A stretch of 64,000 nt of DNA. Origin: Mesorhizobium metallidurans STM 2683 (GTDB lineage Bacteria > Pseudomonadota > Alphaproteobacteria > Rhizobiales > Rhizobiaceae). The notes below the pieces were generated by a model. The model did no database searches. It saw nothing but the letters and a program-made list of their open reading frames with translations, and had not been told where the DNA came from. Shown here one piece after another: positions 50,360-58,585 of this stretch; positions within the stretch are counted from its first letter, which is position 1, and each line of letters starts with the position of its first letter. The stretch is from the NCBI RefSeq assembly GCF_000350085.1, contig NZ_CAUM01000134.1:62001-126000 (forward strand). The letters run 5' to 3'. A program made the position numbers and the translations under genes.

Positions 50360-51400
50360 ATGGAAGTTCGCGTTGCCAACGTGCGCAAGGAGTTTGACCG
50401 GTTTCCGGCTCTCCGCGACGTTTCGCTCGACATCAAGTCCGGCGAGCTGATCGCGCTGCTTGGCCCCTCAGGCTCCGGCAAGACGACGCTGCTCAGGCTG
50501 ATCGCCGGGCTGGAGCGACCGACACGGGGAAAGATCTTCTTCGGCGAGGAGGATGCCTCGCACAAGTCGATCCAGGAGCGCAATGTCGGCTTCGTCTTCC
50601 AGCATTATGCGCTGTTTCGCCATATGACGGTTGCCGACAATATCGGCTTCGGCCTCAAGGTCCGGCATGGACCGACACGCCCGTCTGCGCAGGAAATCCG
50701 TCGCCGCGCCTCCGAGCTTCTCGACCTCGTCCAGCTTTCGGGGCTGGAAAAGCGCTATCCGGCGCAGCTTTCCGGGGGCCAGCGCCAGCGCGTGGCGCTG
50801 GCGCGCGCCATGGCGATCGAGCCGCGCGTGCTTTTGCTCGACGAGCCGTTCGGCGCGCTCGACGCCCAGGTGCGCCGTGAGCTGCGCCGCTGGCTGCGCG
50901 AAATCCATGACACGACCGGCCACACCACCGTATTCGTCACCCACGACCAGGAAGAAGCGCTGGAGCTTGCCGACCGGGTCGTGGTGATGAGCCAGGGCCG
51001 CATCGAACAGGTCGGCACCGCCGACGAGATCTACGACAAGCCGAACTCGCCCTTTGTCTACGGCTTCATCGGCGAATCGAGCTCGGTCCCGGTCAAGGTC
51101 GAGGATGGCCAGGTCTGGATCGCCGACCGGCCGATCGGGCTATCGGCGCCGCAGGCTCAGGAAGGGCAAGCGACGCTGTTCTTCCGCCCGCACGATGTCG
51201 AACTGGTGGATGGTTGCAGCGGCTGCATCGCCGGCACGGTCGCCGCCAGCCGCCGTGTCGCCGGCACCAGGCGCGTGGAACTCGAAATCGGCGGCGAGCG
51301 CCAGCGCGTCGAGATCGAACTGCCCGTCGACCATCCGGCGGCGCAGAAAAGCCGCGTGGCATTCCGGCCGCGGCGCTGGAAGCTATTTCCGGCCGCGTAG
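50360..51400 (+). CDS. cysA: Sulfate ABC importer ATPase CysA
   Basis: The 346-residue ATPase shows Walker A GPSGSGKTT, signature LSGGQRQR, Walker B LLLDEPFGALD and switch VFVTHDQEEA. A C-terminal TOBE-like regulatory domain follows (from about residue 240, with ATLFFRPHDVELVDG). It powers CysT/CysW. ATG 50360 begins the family consensus MEVRVANVRKEFDRFPAL and follows AAGGGACGG; the longer frame from 50291 is translated repeat sequence. It ends 202 bp before the second binding-protein gene. Confidence 0.94.
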   Translation: MEVRVANVRKEFDRFPALRDVSLDIKSGELIALLGPSGSGKTTLLRLIAGLERPTRGKIFFGEEDASHKSIQERNVGFVFQHYALFRHMTVADNIGFGLKVRHGPTRPSAQEIRRRASELLDLVQLSGLEKRYPAQLSGGQRQRVALARAMAIEPRVLLLDEPFGALDAQVRRELRRWLREIHDTTGHTTVFVTHDQEEALELADRVVVMSQGRIEQVGTADEIYDKPNSPFVYGFIGESSSVPVKVEDGQVWIADRPIGLSAPQAQEGQATLFFRPHDVELVDGCSGCIAGTVAASRRVAGTRRVELEIGGERQRVEIELPVDHPAAQKSRVAFRPRRWKLFPAA

Positions 51401-51423
51401 AGGATTTGCTGCCCGGCGGAATG

Positions 51424-51441
51424 CCTCGGCGTGCCGAGGCT
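51424..51441 (+). terminator. Hairpin after cysA
   Basis: GCCTCGGC-GT-GCCGAGGC is a perfect eight-base-pair stem just 24 bases after the cysA stop. There is no T-tract, so it may protect the mRNA 3' end or reduce read-through into the second binding-protein gene. Confidence 0.45.
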
Positions 51442-51547
51442 AGAAGGCTCTGTTTGGAAGAAAATCCTACCAACAGGCTGTTTCGGCAACGTATTTTCTA
51501 ACGGCCTTGCCAAGGCTCCGGCCTGCATGCCTCGTCCGGTCAGGCAT

Positions 51548-51567
51548 TGCCCGATTATTCTCGGGCA
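51548..51567 (+). promoter_or_regulatory. Hairpin in the leader of the second sulfate-binding protein
   Basis: TGCCCGA-TTATTC-TCGGGCA forms a seven-base-pair stem 36 bases before the start codon and is followed by a T-run (ATTTTTTAAGGAG) that merges with the ribosome site. It could act as an attenuator or a 5' stabiliser. Confidence 0.35.
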
Positions 51568-51602
51568 TTCGATAAACGGCATTTTTTAAGGAGCCTGTTT
51601 TC

Positions 51603-52589
51603 ATGAAGCGACTTTTGCTTGGCGTCGCCACCGCGGCCGGCCTGTTGCTTGCATCCTCCCAAGCCTGGTCGGCCGACAAATTGCTGAACGCTTCCTATGA
51701 TGTCGGCCGCGAACTCTTTGCGCAGGTCAACAAGGCCTTCATCGCCGGTCATCCCGGCGTGAGCATCGATCAGTCGCATGCCGGAACGTCGGCGCAGGCG
51801 CGCGCCATCGCCGAGGGCCTCGGCGCCGATGTCGTCACCTTCAACCAGGTCACCGACATCGACTTCCTGGTCAAGAAAGGTCTTGTCTCCGCCGACTGGC
51901 AGAAGGATTTCCCCGACAATGCCTCGCCCTTCTATTCGCTGCCGTCCTTCCTGGTGCGCACCGGCAATCCCAAGCAGATCAGGGACTGGAACGATCTCGT
52001 ACGCGACGACGTCCAGGTGATCTTCCCCAATCCGAAGACCTCGGGCAATGCGCGCTACACCTATCTCGCCGCCACCGCCTACGCCAAGGAAGCCTTCAAG
52101 GGCGACGACGCCAAGGTGAAGGAGTTCGTGACCAAGCTGTTCAACAACGTGCCGATCTTCGACACCGGCGGGCGCGCTGCCACCACCACCTTCGTGCAGC
52201 GCGAGATCGGCGACGTGCTGATCACCTTCGAATCGGAGACGCGCGGCATCCGCAAGGAGTATGGCGATGACAAGTTCCAGCAGGTGACGCCCTCGGTCAG
52301 CCTGTTGGCCGAATTTCCGGTGGCGATCGTCGACACCGTCGCCGACGAGCATGGCACGCGCGATCTCGCCAAGTCCTATCTCGATTTCCTCTATACGCCG
52401 GAGGGCCAGGACATCGCCGCCCTCAACGGCCTGCGAGCCCGCGACACGGCGGTCGCCGCCAAATACAAGGCTGAGTTTCCCGATGTCCGCCTGCTGACGG
52501 TGGAGGATGTCTTTGGCGGCTGGGACAAGGTCCAGGCCGAGCATTTTGCGGCCGGCGGGCTGCTCGACCAGACCTATGGCAGCCGCTAA
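51603..52589 (+). CDS. Second periplasmic sulfate-binding protein
   Basis: This 328-residue Sbp-family precursor has a signal peptide ending SQAWSA-DK. Mature blocks are LLNASYDVGRELFAQVNKAF, DQSHAGTSAQARAIAEGLGADVVTFN, IFPNPKTSGNARYTYLAATAYA and TPEGQDIAALNGLR. It is clearly paralogous to the operon's first gene but diverged. A good AAGGAG site precedes the ATG. It may use the same CysTWA transporter with a different ligand preference (sulfate, thiosulfate or molybdate-like anions); specificity is not decided here. Confidence 0.91.
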   Translation: MKRLLLGVATAAGLLLASSQAWSADKLLNASYDVGRELFAQVNKAFIAGHPGVSIDQSHAGTSAQARAIAEGLGADVVTFNQVTDIDFLVKKGLVSADWQKDFPDNASPFYSLPSFLVRTGNPKQIRDWNDLVRDDVQVIFPNPKTSGNARYTYLAATAYAKEAFKGDDAKVKEFVTKLFNNVPIFDTGGRAATTTFVQREIGDVLITFESETRGIRKEYGDDKFQQVTPSVSLLAEFPVAIVDTVADEHGTRDLAKSYLDFLYTPEGQDIAALNGLRARDTAVAAKYKAEFPDVRLLTVEDVFGGWDKVQAEHFAAGGLLDQTYGSR

Positions 52590-52610
52590 GCTTTTCTATC
52601 CCTAAGCCAA

Positions 52611-52650
52611 GCAAAGAAAGCCGGCCGTTTGCCGGATTTCTCTGCTTTTA
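52611..52650 (+). terminator. Terminator of the sulfate operon
   Basis: GCAAAGAAAGCCGG pairs with CCGGATTTCTCTGC (a few mismatches) around a short loop, followed by TTTTA, 22 bases after the second binding-protein stop. This is a standard intrinsic terminator shape. Confidence 0.75.
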
Positions 52651-52651
52651 C

Positions 52652-52674
52652 GCCTGGAAATGCAATTTCCAGGC
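52652..52674. repeat. Perfect ten-base-pair palindrome
   Basis: GCCTGGAAAT-GCA-ATTTCCAGGC follows the terminator directly. It may be a second, bidirectional stop signal or a dispersed repeat; the rest of the gap up to 52839 shows AT-rich promoter-like sequence for the Rrf2 gene but no recognised operator. Confidence 0.6.
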
Positions 52675-52839
52675 CGCCTGCCGTCCAAAACGTTACAAAG
52701 AATCAACGCGTTTGTGTTTAACCCTGCCATCCGACGGCTTGTTTTGCGCGAAACCGCACCGCGCGATCAAAATGTCATGATTTGCACACAAACAACCGCC
52801 AGATGCGGGCGGTTGGGGTTTTCATGAACTGAATCGGGC

Positions 52840-53289
52840 ATGCTTACCAAAAAAGGCAAATACGGCCTCAAGGCCCTCGTGCATCTTTCCGGCCTGCCGG
52901 TCGGCCAGCTTGCATTCGTCAATGACATCGCCGTCGCCAACAACATCCCGAAGAAATTCCTGGATGCCATCCTGGGCGAGTTGCGCAATGCCGGCTTCGT
53001 CCAGAGCCGCAAGGGCAAGGAAGGCGGTTATCGCCTAGCCCGGCCGGCCTCCGAGATCAAGATCGGCCATGTCGTGCGTGTCCTCGACGGACCGCTGGCG
53101 CCCATCCCTTGCGCCAGCCGCACCCAGTACCAGCGCTGCGAGGATTGCGACGAGGCGACATGCCAGGTCCGGCATATGATGCTGGAAGTGCGCCAGGCGA
53201 TCGCCGAGGTGCTGGACAATCGCAGCCTCGCCGCCATGCGCGACGCCGACAATGACGATTTTCCGGTCGAACTGACGTCGCAGATATAG
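52840..53289 (+). CDS. Rrf2-family transcriptional regulator
   Basis: The 149-residue regulator has a winged helix at the N-terminus (MLTKKGKYGLKALVHLSGLP, then NNIPKKFLDAILGELRNAGFVQSRKGKEGGYRLAR). A cysteine cluster near residues 88-108 (PCASRTQYQRCEDCDEATC) could hold an Fe-S cluster, as in IscR/NsrR/RirA. Its position right after the sulfate operon suggests control of sulfur uptake, like CymR in other bacteria, but this is contextual. The ribosome site is weak. The downstream gene starts six bases after its stop. Confidence 0.86.
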   Translation: MLTKKGKYGLKALVHLSGLPVGQLAFVNDIAVANNIPKKFLDAILGELRNAGFVQSRKGKEGGYRLARPASEIKIGHVVRVLDGPLAPIPCASRTQYQRCEDCDEATCQVRHMMLEVRQAIAEVLDNRSLAAMRDADNDDFPVELTSQI

Positions 53290-53294
53290 ATCGG

Positions 53295-54455
53295 ATGAGG
53301 CTGCCGTGGTTCGCAAAATCAGGGAAAGCCGATCGGAAAAGACCGTCCGCCGCCAGCTACCGCACTGAAGTCATCGCCGACGTCGTCGTGCCGGATCGCG
53401 CCGAACCTGTCCGGTTCTTCAGCCGCAAGCTGGTCAGTCCGGCAAAGCTGCGCCGTTTCTCCAACAAGGATTTTCGTGAAAGCCTGTTGTTCGGCTTTTA
53501 TCTCGGTGTTGCGGCAATATTGCCGGTCGCCTGGTGGGCGCCGATCTGCGGCTCGGTGTCCGGGCTTCGGCTGAAGCGCCACATGCGCAAGGACTTTTCG
53601 CGCTACGCCGCCGCGACCCAGGCAGTGCTTGGCAAAGGCATCGATGCAAAAAAGCTGTTCAGGGCCCTGCTCGCCGCGAACCACCGTCGGCGTCTGCTGC
53701 TTGCGGCGCATGTGGTCCGCGCGCGCTGGTCGCCGACGATCCGGCTGGAAGGCCTGGAAGGCTTGCAAGCGGCACTGGAGCGCGGCCGGGGCGCCATTAT
53801 CTGGTGCGATCAGTTCACCGCCCAGACCATCATCGGCAAGCGGGCGCTGCATGAGGCCGGTGTCGAAACCCATCAGGTGAGCGTCGACTTTCACGGTATC
53901 TCCGATACGACATTCGGTTTGCGATTCCTCAACCCGCCACTGATCGCTGTCGAAAACCGCTTCCTGAAAAGCCGGGTCGTTTTCGAACGCAGCGACGCCT
54001 ATCAGGTGACGATCCGCATGCAGAAGATCCTGAAAGACAACGGCGTCGTCCTGATGACCAACAACATCCATGCCGGTTCGACCTTCGCCGAGGCCGGCAT
54101 CGGCGAAAGCGGCTGGACCCACCTCGCCTCGGCGCCCGCGAATTTCGCCGCAAGGGGTGGGACGGCGCTGTTTGCCATGTCGACCTTCGAGACGGCACCG
54201 TTCCGCGAATACCGCGCCGTCATCAGCCCCGAACTGAGGCCCGCGCCAGCGCAGCCGGCGCCAGCTATGCCCGCGACAAAGGACATGGCTCCCAAGAACA
54301 TGGAATTGCAGGCGCACTACATCCTGCTCAAGCGCGACCGGCTGCTGGAGGCTCTGAAAGATCATCCCGAGCAGATGATGGTGTGGGCCAGCCACCAAAG
54401 GTTCACCGAGCGGTCGGGCGGCGTCGTCGCAATCGACAATGATGCCGGCTCATAA
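53295..54455 (+). CDS. LpxL/HtrB-like acyltransferase-fold protein lacking catalytic residues
   Basis: This 386-residue protein has one likely membrane segment (about 70-90, LLFGFYLGVAAILPVAWWAPI). Its region GLQAALERGRGAIIWCDQFTAQTI aligns with the LpxL motif block GKGVILLSxHFGNWE. The catalytic His is Gln and the acid is Thr here, so normal acyl transfer is doubtful. The later part (GVVLMTNNIHAGSTFAE, then NFAARGGTALFAMST) keeps the family layout. It is probably cotranscribed with the Rrf2 gene. Its tail overlaps the convergent gluconokinase gene by six bases. The role is unknown. Confidence 0.65.
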   Translation: MRLPWFAKSGKADRKRPSAASYRTEVIADVVVPDRAEPVRFFSRKLVSPAKLRRFSNKDFRESLLFGFYLGVAAILPVAWWAPICGSVSGLRLKRHMRKDFSRYAAATQAVLGKGIDAKKLFRALLAANHRRRLLLAAHVVRARWSPTIRLEGLEGLQAALERGRGAIIWCDQFTAQTIIGKRALHEAGVETHQVSVDFHGISDTTFGLRFLNPPLIAVENRFLKSRVVFERSDAYQVTIRMQKILKDNGVVLMTNNIHAGSTFAEAGIGESGWTHLASAPANFAARGGTALFAMSTFETAPFREYRAVISPELRPAPAQPAPAMPATKDMAPKNMELQAHYILLKRDRLLEALKDHPEQMMVWASHQRFTERSGGVVAIDNDAGS

Positions 54456-54962
54456 GCTTTTGCTGAGTAGATTAATGGCAGAGGCGACACTGTCGGCGAT
54501 CGGGCGCGTGGCGTCGAGCGTCAATGCCCGTTCATCCGCTGCCGGCGCCTCAAGCGTGGCGAACTGGCTGTCGACCAGGCTTGCCGGCATGAAATGGCCC
54601 TGGCGGGAGGCGACACGCCGTTTGGCGGTCGCCGGATCGATTTCCAGATAGAGGAAAACGATGTCCTTGTGAAAACCGCGCAGGCGCTCGCGGTAGCGGC
54701 GCTTCAATGCCGAGCAGGCGGCAACGACGCCCTGCCCGCTGGCGACCGACGCTGCAATGCGCTGGCCGATCGCGTCGAGCCACTCTTGGCGTAGAGCATC
54801 AGTGAGCGGCTCACCGCGTGCCATGCGCGCGACGTTCTCGGGCGGATGCAGCCTGTCGCCCTCGATGAAGACGGCGTCCAATCTCACTGCCAGCGCCTCG
54901 CCGACGGCCGACTTGCCGCAGCCGGCGACCCCCATCACCACGATGGCCGGTACGGGCCGCAT
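54450..54962 (-). CDS. gntK: Gluconokinase
   Basis: The 170-residue kinase matches GntK-type gluconokinases in length. It has P-loop VVMGVAGCGKS, FIEGDRLHPPENVARMARGEPLTD, CSALKRRYRERLRG and the C-terminal MPASLVDSQFATLE. It converts gluconate to 6-phosphogluconate for the Entner-Doudoroff or pentose phosphate routes. ATG 54962 follows AAGGGA; the frame continues to 55748 but that part is the shadow of the permease gene. It lies downstream of the sugar importer genes on the same strand, which suggests that the importer carries gluconate or a sugar feeding it. Confidence 0.91.
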   Translation of the reverse strand: MRPVPAIVVMGVAGCGKSAVGEALAVRLDAVFIEGDRLHPPENVARMARGEPLTDALRQEWLDAIGQRIAASVASGQGVVAACSALKRRYRERLRGFHKDIVFLYLEIDPATAKRRVASRQGHFMPASLVDSQFATLEAPAADERALTLDATRPIADSVASAINLLSKSL

Positions 54963-55006
54963 GGAGTCCCTTGGCACTTGTTCCGCCTCTTCATCCACGA
55001 TGCGGA

Positions 55007-55993
55007 TCAGCGGCTTGCCGGCGCACGGCCGTAGAGCAGCAGCATGGCGACGATGACGACGCCGTAGATGATCTGCCGCCCCGCCTCCGGCATCTGCATG
55101 ACGGAAAGGATGGATTGCAGCAGTGTGATCAGGATCACGCCCGCGACCGTGCCGAGATAGGAGCCGCGGCCGCCAAGGATCGAGGTGCCGCCAAGCACCA
55201 CCGCTGCGATCGACGGCAAGAGATAGGCATCGCCCATCGACTGCGCCGCCTTGGAGGCATAGCCGGCCAGAAGCACGCCGCCGAAAGCGGAGAGCCCGCC
55301 GGACACGGCAAAGGCGATCATCACCACCCGCCGCGTATCGACGCCTGAGAGGTAGGCGGCGCGCTCGCGATTGCCGATGCCGTAGACGGCGCGGCCGAAG
55401 CCGGTGCGGGTCAGGGCGAAAACCGTCACTGCACCGATCAGCGCCCAGATGATGACCGCGTTCGGCAGGCCCGGAATGGCAAAGCCGGTCGCCAGATAGC
55501 GCATCGCTCCGGTTGCCGAGTCCTGCGGCGAGAACCCGCCCGTGTAGACCACCATCAGCCCTTGCGCGACAGCATTGGTGGCAAGCGTTATGATCATCGA
55601 GGGAATGCGCAGATAGGCGACGCCAATACCGTTGACGATGCCGATCAGCACACCGCAGAAGATACCGAACGGAATGGCCAGCGCCACCCCGGCCGGGCCA
55701 TAGGCAGCCGCCGCGCAAGCCATCATGGCGCCGACAGCCACCGACCACGGCACCGACAGGTCGATCTGGCCGAGCAGGATGACCAGCATCATGCCGGTTG
55801 CGATGACGCCGAGAAACGAGGCCACCTTGAGCTGCTGCAGCAGATATTCGGGCGACAGGAAGCTGCGCGAATAGAGACTGCCGACAAACAGCAGCAGCAC
55901 GATGCAGGCAAAGGCGGTCAACACCGCCGGGTCGGCGCGGCGGATGAATTTCGGCATGCGGTTGGCGATGCCGCCAATGGTCGTTTCGCTCAC
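55007..55993 (-). CDS. Sugar ABC importer permease (RbsC type), second
   Basis: This 328-residue BPD_transp_2 permease has many hydrophobic segments and the family blocks VILLGQIDLSVPWSVAVGAM, YGIGNRERAAYLSGVDTRRV and IAAVVLGGTSILGGRGSYLGTVAG. It starts at GTG 55993, overlapping the stop of the first permease gene by four bases (GTGA), so the annotated start is short and coupled. It ends 44 bp before the gluconokinase start. Confidence 0.89.
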   Translation of the reverse strand: MSETTIGGIANRMPKFIRRADPAVLTAFACIVLLLFVGSLYSRSFLSPEYLLQQLKVASFLGVIATGMMLVILLGQIDLSVPWSVAVGAMMACAAAAYGPAGVALAIPFGIFCGVLIGIVNGIGVAYLRIPSMIITLATNAVAQGLMVVYTGGFSPQDSATGAMRYLATGFAIPGLPNAVIIWALIGAVTVFALTRTGFGRAVYGIGNRERAAYLSGVDTRRVVMIAFAVSGGLSAFGGVLLAGYASKAAQSMGDAYLLPSIAAVVLGGTSILGGRGSYLGTVAGVILITLLQSILSVMQMPEAGRQIIYGVVIVAMLLLYGRAPASR

Positions 55994-56970
55994 AGGAACC
56001 ACTCCAGCCGGTTGCGGACCCTGAACAGGGCGAAGGCGCCGAGGCTGACCGCGATCAGCAGGATGACGCCCTGGAACAGCGGCTGCCAGAGCGGATCGAA
56101 ATCGAAGACGAAGAGCAGGTCGCCGATGGTACGGAAGGCGAGCGCGCCGAAGATCGCGCCGATAGCGCTGCCCTTGCCGCCGAACAGCGAGACGCCGCCA
56201 AGCACCACCGCGGCGATGGAGAAGAGCGTGTAGGTATTGCCGCTGGCATAGGCGGCATCGCCGGTATAGGTGAAAAAGGTCAGGAACAGCCCGCCGATAG
56301 AGGCAAGCAGGCCGGCCAGCGCATAGGCGGCGAACTTGCCGCGGCGGATCGGCACGCCGGACATGTAGGCCGCCATCTCCGACGATCCGGCCGCATACGC
56401 CGCGCGGCCAAGAACCGAGCGGCTGAATGGCACCCAGACGACCAGCACGACGACGAGCAGGACCACCAGGCTCGCCGGCACCACGCCGAACAGGCGCCCG
56501 GTCAAGGCGTCGGCCAGATCCTCGTTGACCGAGCCGCCCGGAAAGGGCCGAAGCAGCAGCGCGATGCCGAAAAAGACCGCGCCCGTGGCGATGGTGGCGA
56601 CGATCGGCTGCAATCGTCCATAGATGACGATGGCGCCATTGATGGCGCCGCACAGCAGGCCGGTGCCGAGCACCGCGACAACCCCGAACGCTGTCTCGAT
56701 GCCGGTGCCGATGACCAGCCAGGAGGCCAGGCAGTTGGTCAGCGTGAAGATCATGCCGACGGAAAGGTCGATGCCAGCGGTGATCACCACCAGCGTCTGC
56801 GCCATGGCGACGAAAGCGAGCAGCACGCCCTTGTTGGACGCCGTCTGCACGACATTGGCGGTGAAGCCCGCCGGATGGTTCGATGTGTAGATGACGAACA
56901 TGACGAAGAAGATGCCGAGCGCGAGCAGCGTTCCGCGCTGTTCGGCAAGCCAGTAGCGCCAATCTTTCAC
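55990..56970 (-). CDS. Sugar ABC importer permease (RbsC type), first
   Basis: This 326-residue permease has QTLVVITAGIDLSVGMIFTLTN, YAAGSSEMAAYMSGVPIRRGKFAAY and IAAVVLGGVSLFGGKGSAIGAIFG. It begins with GTG 56970, four bases inside the ATPase stop region (GTGA). With the second permease it should form a heterodimeric channel, as in importers with two RbsC-like subunits. Confidence 0.9.
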   Translation of the reverse strand: MKDWRYWLAEQRGTLLALGIFFVMFVIYTSNHPAGFTANVVQTASNKGVLLAFVAMAQTLVVITAGIDLSVGMIFTLTNCLASWLVIGTGIETAFGVVAVLGTGLLCGAINGAIVIYGRLQPIVATIATGAVFFGIALLLRPFPGGSVNEDLADALTGRLFGVVPASLVVLLVVVLVVWVPFSRSVLGRAAYAAGSSEMAAYMSGVPIRRGKFAAYALAGLLASIGGLFLTFFTYTGDAAYASGNTYTLFSIAAVVLGGVSLFGGKGSAIGAIFGALAFRTIGDLLFVFDFDPLWQPLFQGVILLIAVSLGAFALFRVRNRLEWFL

Positions 56971-58514
56971 GCGTCCGCTCCTTGCTTCACGGGGGTGTCA
57001 TCGCCATGGATGTTGAGGGCGCTGGCGATCAGCGCCCGCTCGGTGATCTCGGCGCCAACCAGTTCGCGCTTGACAGCCCCGTCATAGAGCACCAGCACCC
57101 GGTCGCAGCAGCCGATCAGCTCATCATAGTCGGTGGAGTAAAAGAGGATCGCCGCACCCTGATCGGCAAGCTTGCGCATCAATTGGTAGAGTTCCTGCTT
57201 GGTGCCGACATCGATGCCGCGCGTCGGATCGTTGAGCAGGATGATGCGCGGCTGCCGCATCAGCCATTTGGCGATGACGACCTTCTGCTGGTTGCCGCCG
57301 GACAGCGCACCGACCGGAATGTCGAGGCCCGCTGTCTTGATCGCCAGAAGAGCCACCATGTCGTCGATCAGCCGCTGTTCGGCGCTGCGGTCGATGATGC
57401 CACCCCTGGACAGCCGGTCGAGTGCCGCGAAGGAAAGGTTTTCGCGCACAGTCATCGGCAGCATCAGGCCTTCCGTCTTGCGGTCCTCCGGGATCAGCGC
57501 CATGCCGATCCGGTCATCGCGCGCGGCGGCCGGACTGGCGATCGCCACCGGCTTGCCATCGATCAAGATCTGGCCGGACAGACCGCGCAATACGCCGAAG
57601 AAGGCAAGCAGCAATTCGCGCTGACCCTGGCCGTCGAGACCGCCAAGGCCAACGACCTCGCCTGCCCCGACCGTGAGCGAAACATCGTCCAGCCGGTCGG
57701 TCCAGGAAAGGCTGCGAGCCTCCAGCACGGGAGCGGCAATAGCCGGCACCCGTGCGGGCTTCGGCGGGAAAATATGGCTGTATTCGCGCCCGATCATCAG
57801 TTCGACAACCTCGTTGTCGCTCTTCGACCCGGCCTTGTAGCTCGCGACATTACGGCCGTTGCGGAACACGGTGCACTGGTCGGCGAGCTCGGCAATCTCG
57901 TTCATGCGGTGTGAGATGTAGAGCAGCGCCAGCCCCTCCGAACGCAGCCGCTTCAGCACGCCGAATATCTTGGCGACATCGGCCGCGGCCAGCGCCGAGG
58001 TCGCCTCGTCGAGGATCAGGATGCGCGGCTTCCTGGCCAGTGCCTTGGCGATCTCGACCATCTGCCTCCTTGAAAGAGGCAGATCCTTGACCAGCGCCAG
58101 CGGATGGATGTCGGCGGCCCCCGCGCGTGCAAGGGCTGCTTCGGCTATGCGGCGCTGCGCCTGGCGGTCGATCAAGCCGAAGCGCTTGGGCGGATCGGAG
58201 ATGACGATATTGTCGGCGACGCTGAGTTCGGGAATGAGCGACAATTCCTGGAAGATGCAAACGATGCCGGCCTGATTGGCGGCGGCCGGCGAAGCGAAGG
58301 TAACCTCGCTCCCTTCCAGTTCCATGCGGCCCTCGTCGGGCGCAACAACGCCCGCCATGACCTTGATCAGCGTCGATTTGCCGGCGCCGTTTTCACCGAG
58401 AATGGCGTGGATGCTGCCTGATGTGACCGAAAGCTCGGCCTTTTCCAGCGCTCGCACGCCGCCATAGCGCTTGGATATGCCCTCCATGCGGAAGAGCGGA
58501 ACCGCACCGTCCAT
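56967..58514 (-). CDS. Sugar ABC importer ATPase (RbsA type, two ABC domains)
   Basis: The 515-residue ATPase has two ABC domains. The N-terminal one has GENGAGKST, the divergent signature LSRRQMVEIAKAL and LILDEATSAL. The C-terminal one has GLGGLDGQGQRELL, LSGGNQQKVVIAKWL and LNDPTRGIDVGTKQELY. A degenerate Walker A in the second half is normal for this family. ATG 58514 follows GGGAGGGG; the frame up to 59066 is a shadow of the binding-protein gene. It sits 71 bp from that gene. Confidence 0.92.
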   Translation of the reverse strand: MDGAVPLFRMEGISKRYGGVRALEKAELSVTSGSIHAILGENGAGKSTLIKVMAGVVAPDEGRMELEGSEVTFASPAAANQAGIVCIFQELSLIPELSVADNIVISDPPKRFGLIDRQAQRRIAEAALARAGAADIHPLALVKDLPLSRRQMVEIAKALARKPRILILDEATSALAAADVAKIFGVLKRLRSEGLALLYISHRMNEIAELADQCTVFRNGRNVASYKAGSKSDNEVVELMIGREYSHIFPPKPARVPAIAAPVLEARSLSWTDRLDDVSLTVGAGEVVGLGGLDGQGQRELLLAFFGVLRGLSGQILIDGKPVAIASPAAARDDRIGMALIPEDRKTEGLMLPMTVRENLSFAALDRLSRGGIIDRSAEQRLIDDMVALLAIKTAGLDIPVGALSGGNQQKVVIAKWLMRQPRIILLNDPTRGIDVGTKQELYQLMRKLADQGAAILFYSTDYDELIGCCDRVLVLYDGAVKRELVGAEITERALIASALNIHGDDTPVKQGADA

Positions 58515-58585
58515 CGGCCCCTCCCAAGGCGCTCGTTCTTCGGGACCGGCGCCGCGGGATGTTCTCGCGACGCCGAGCGATAAGT

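Noticed and set aside
54450..55748. A 432-residue permease-gluconokinase fusion
   Set aside because: The first 260 residues are a shadow of the permease gene in another frame; a normal gluconokinase starts at 54962 with its own ribosome site.
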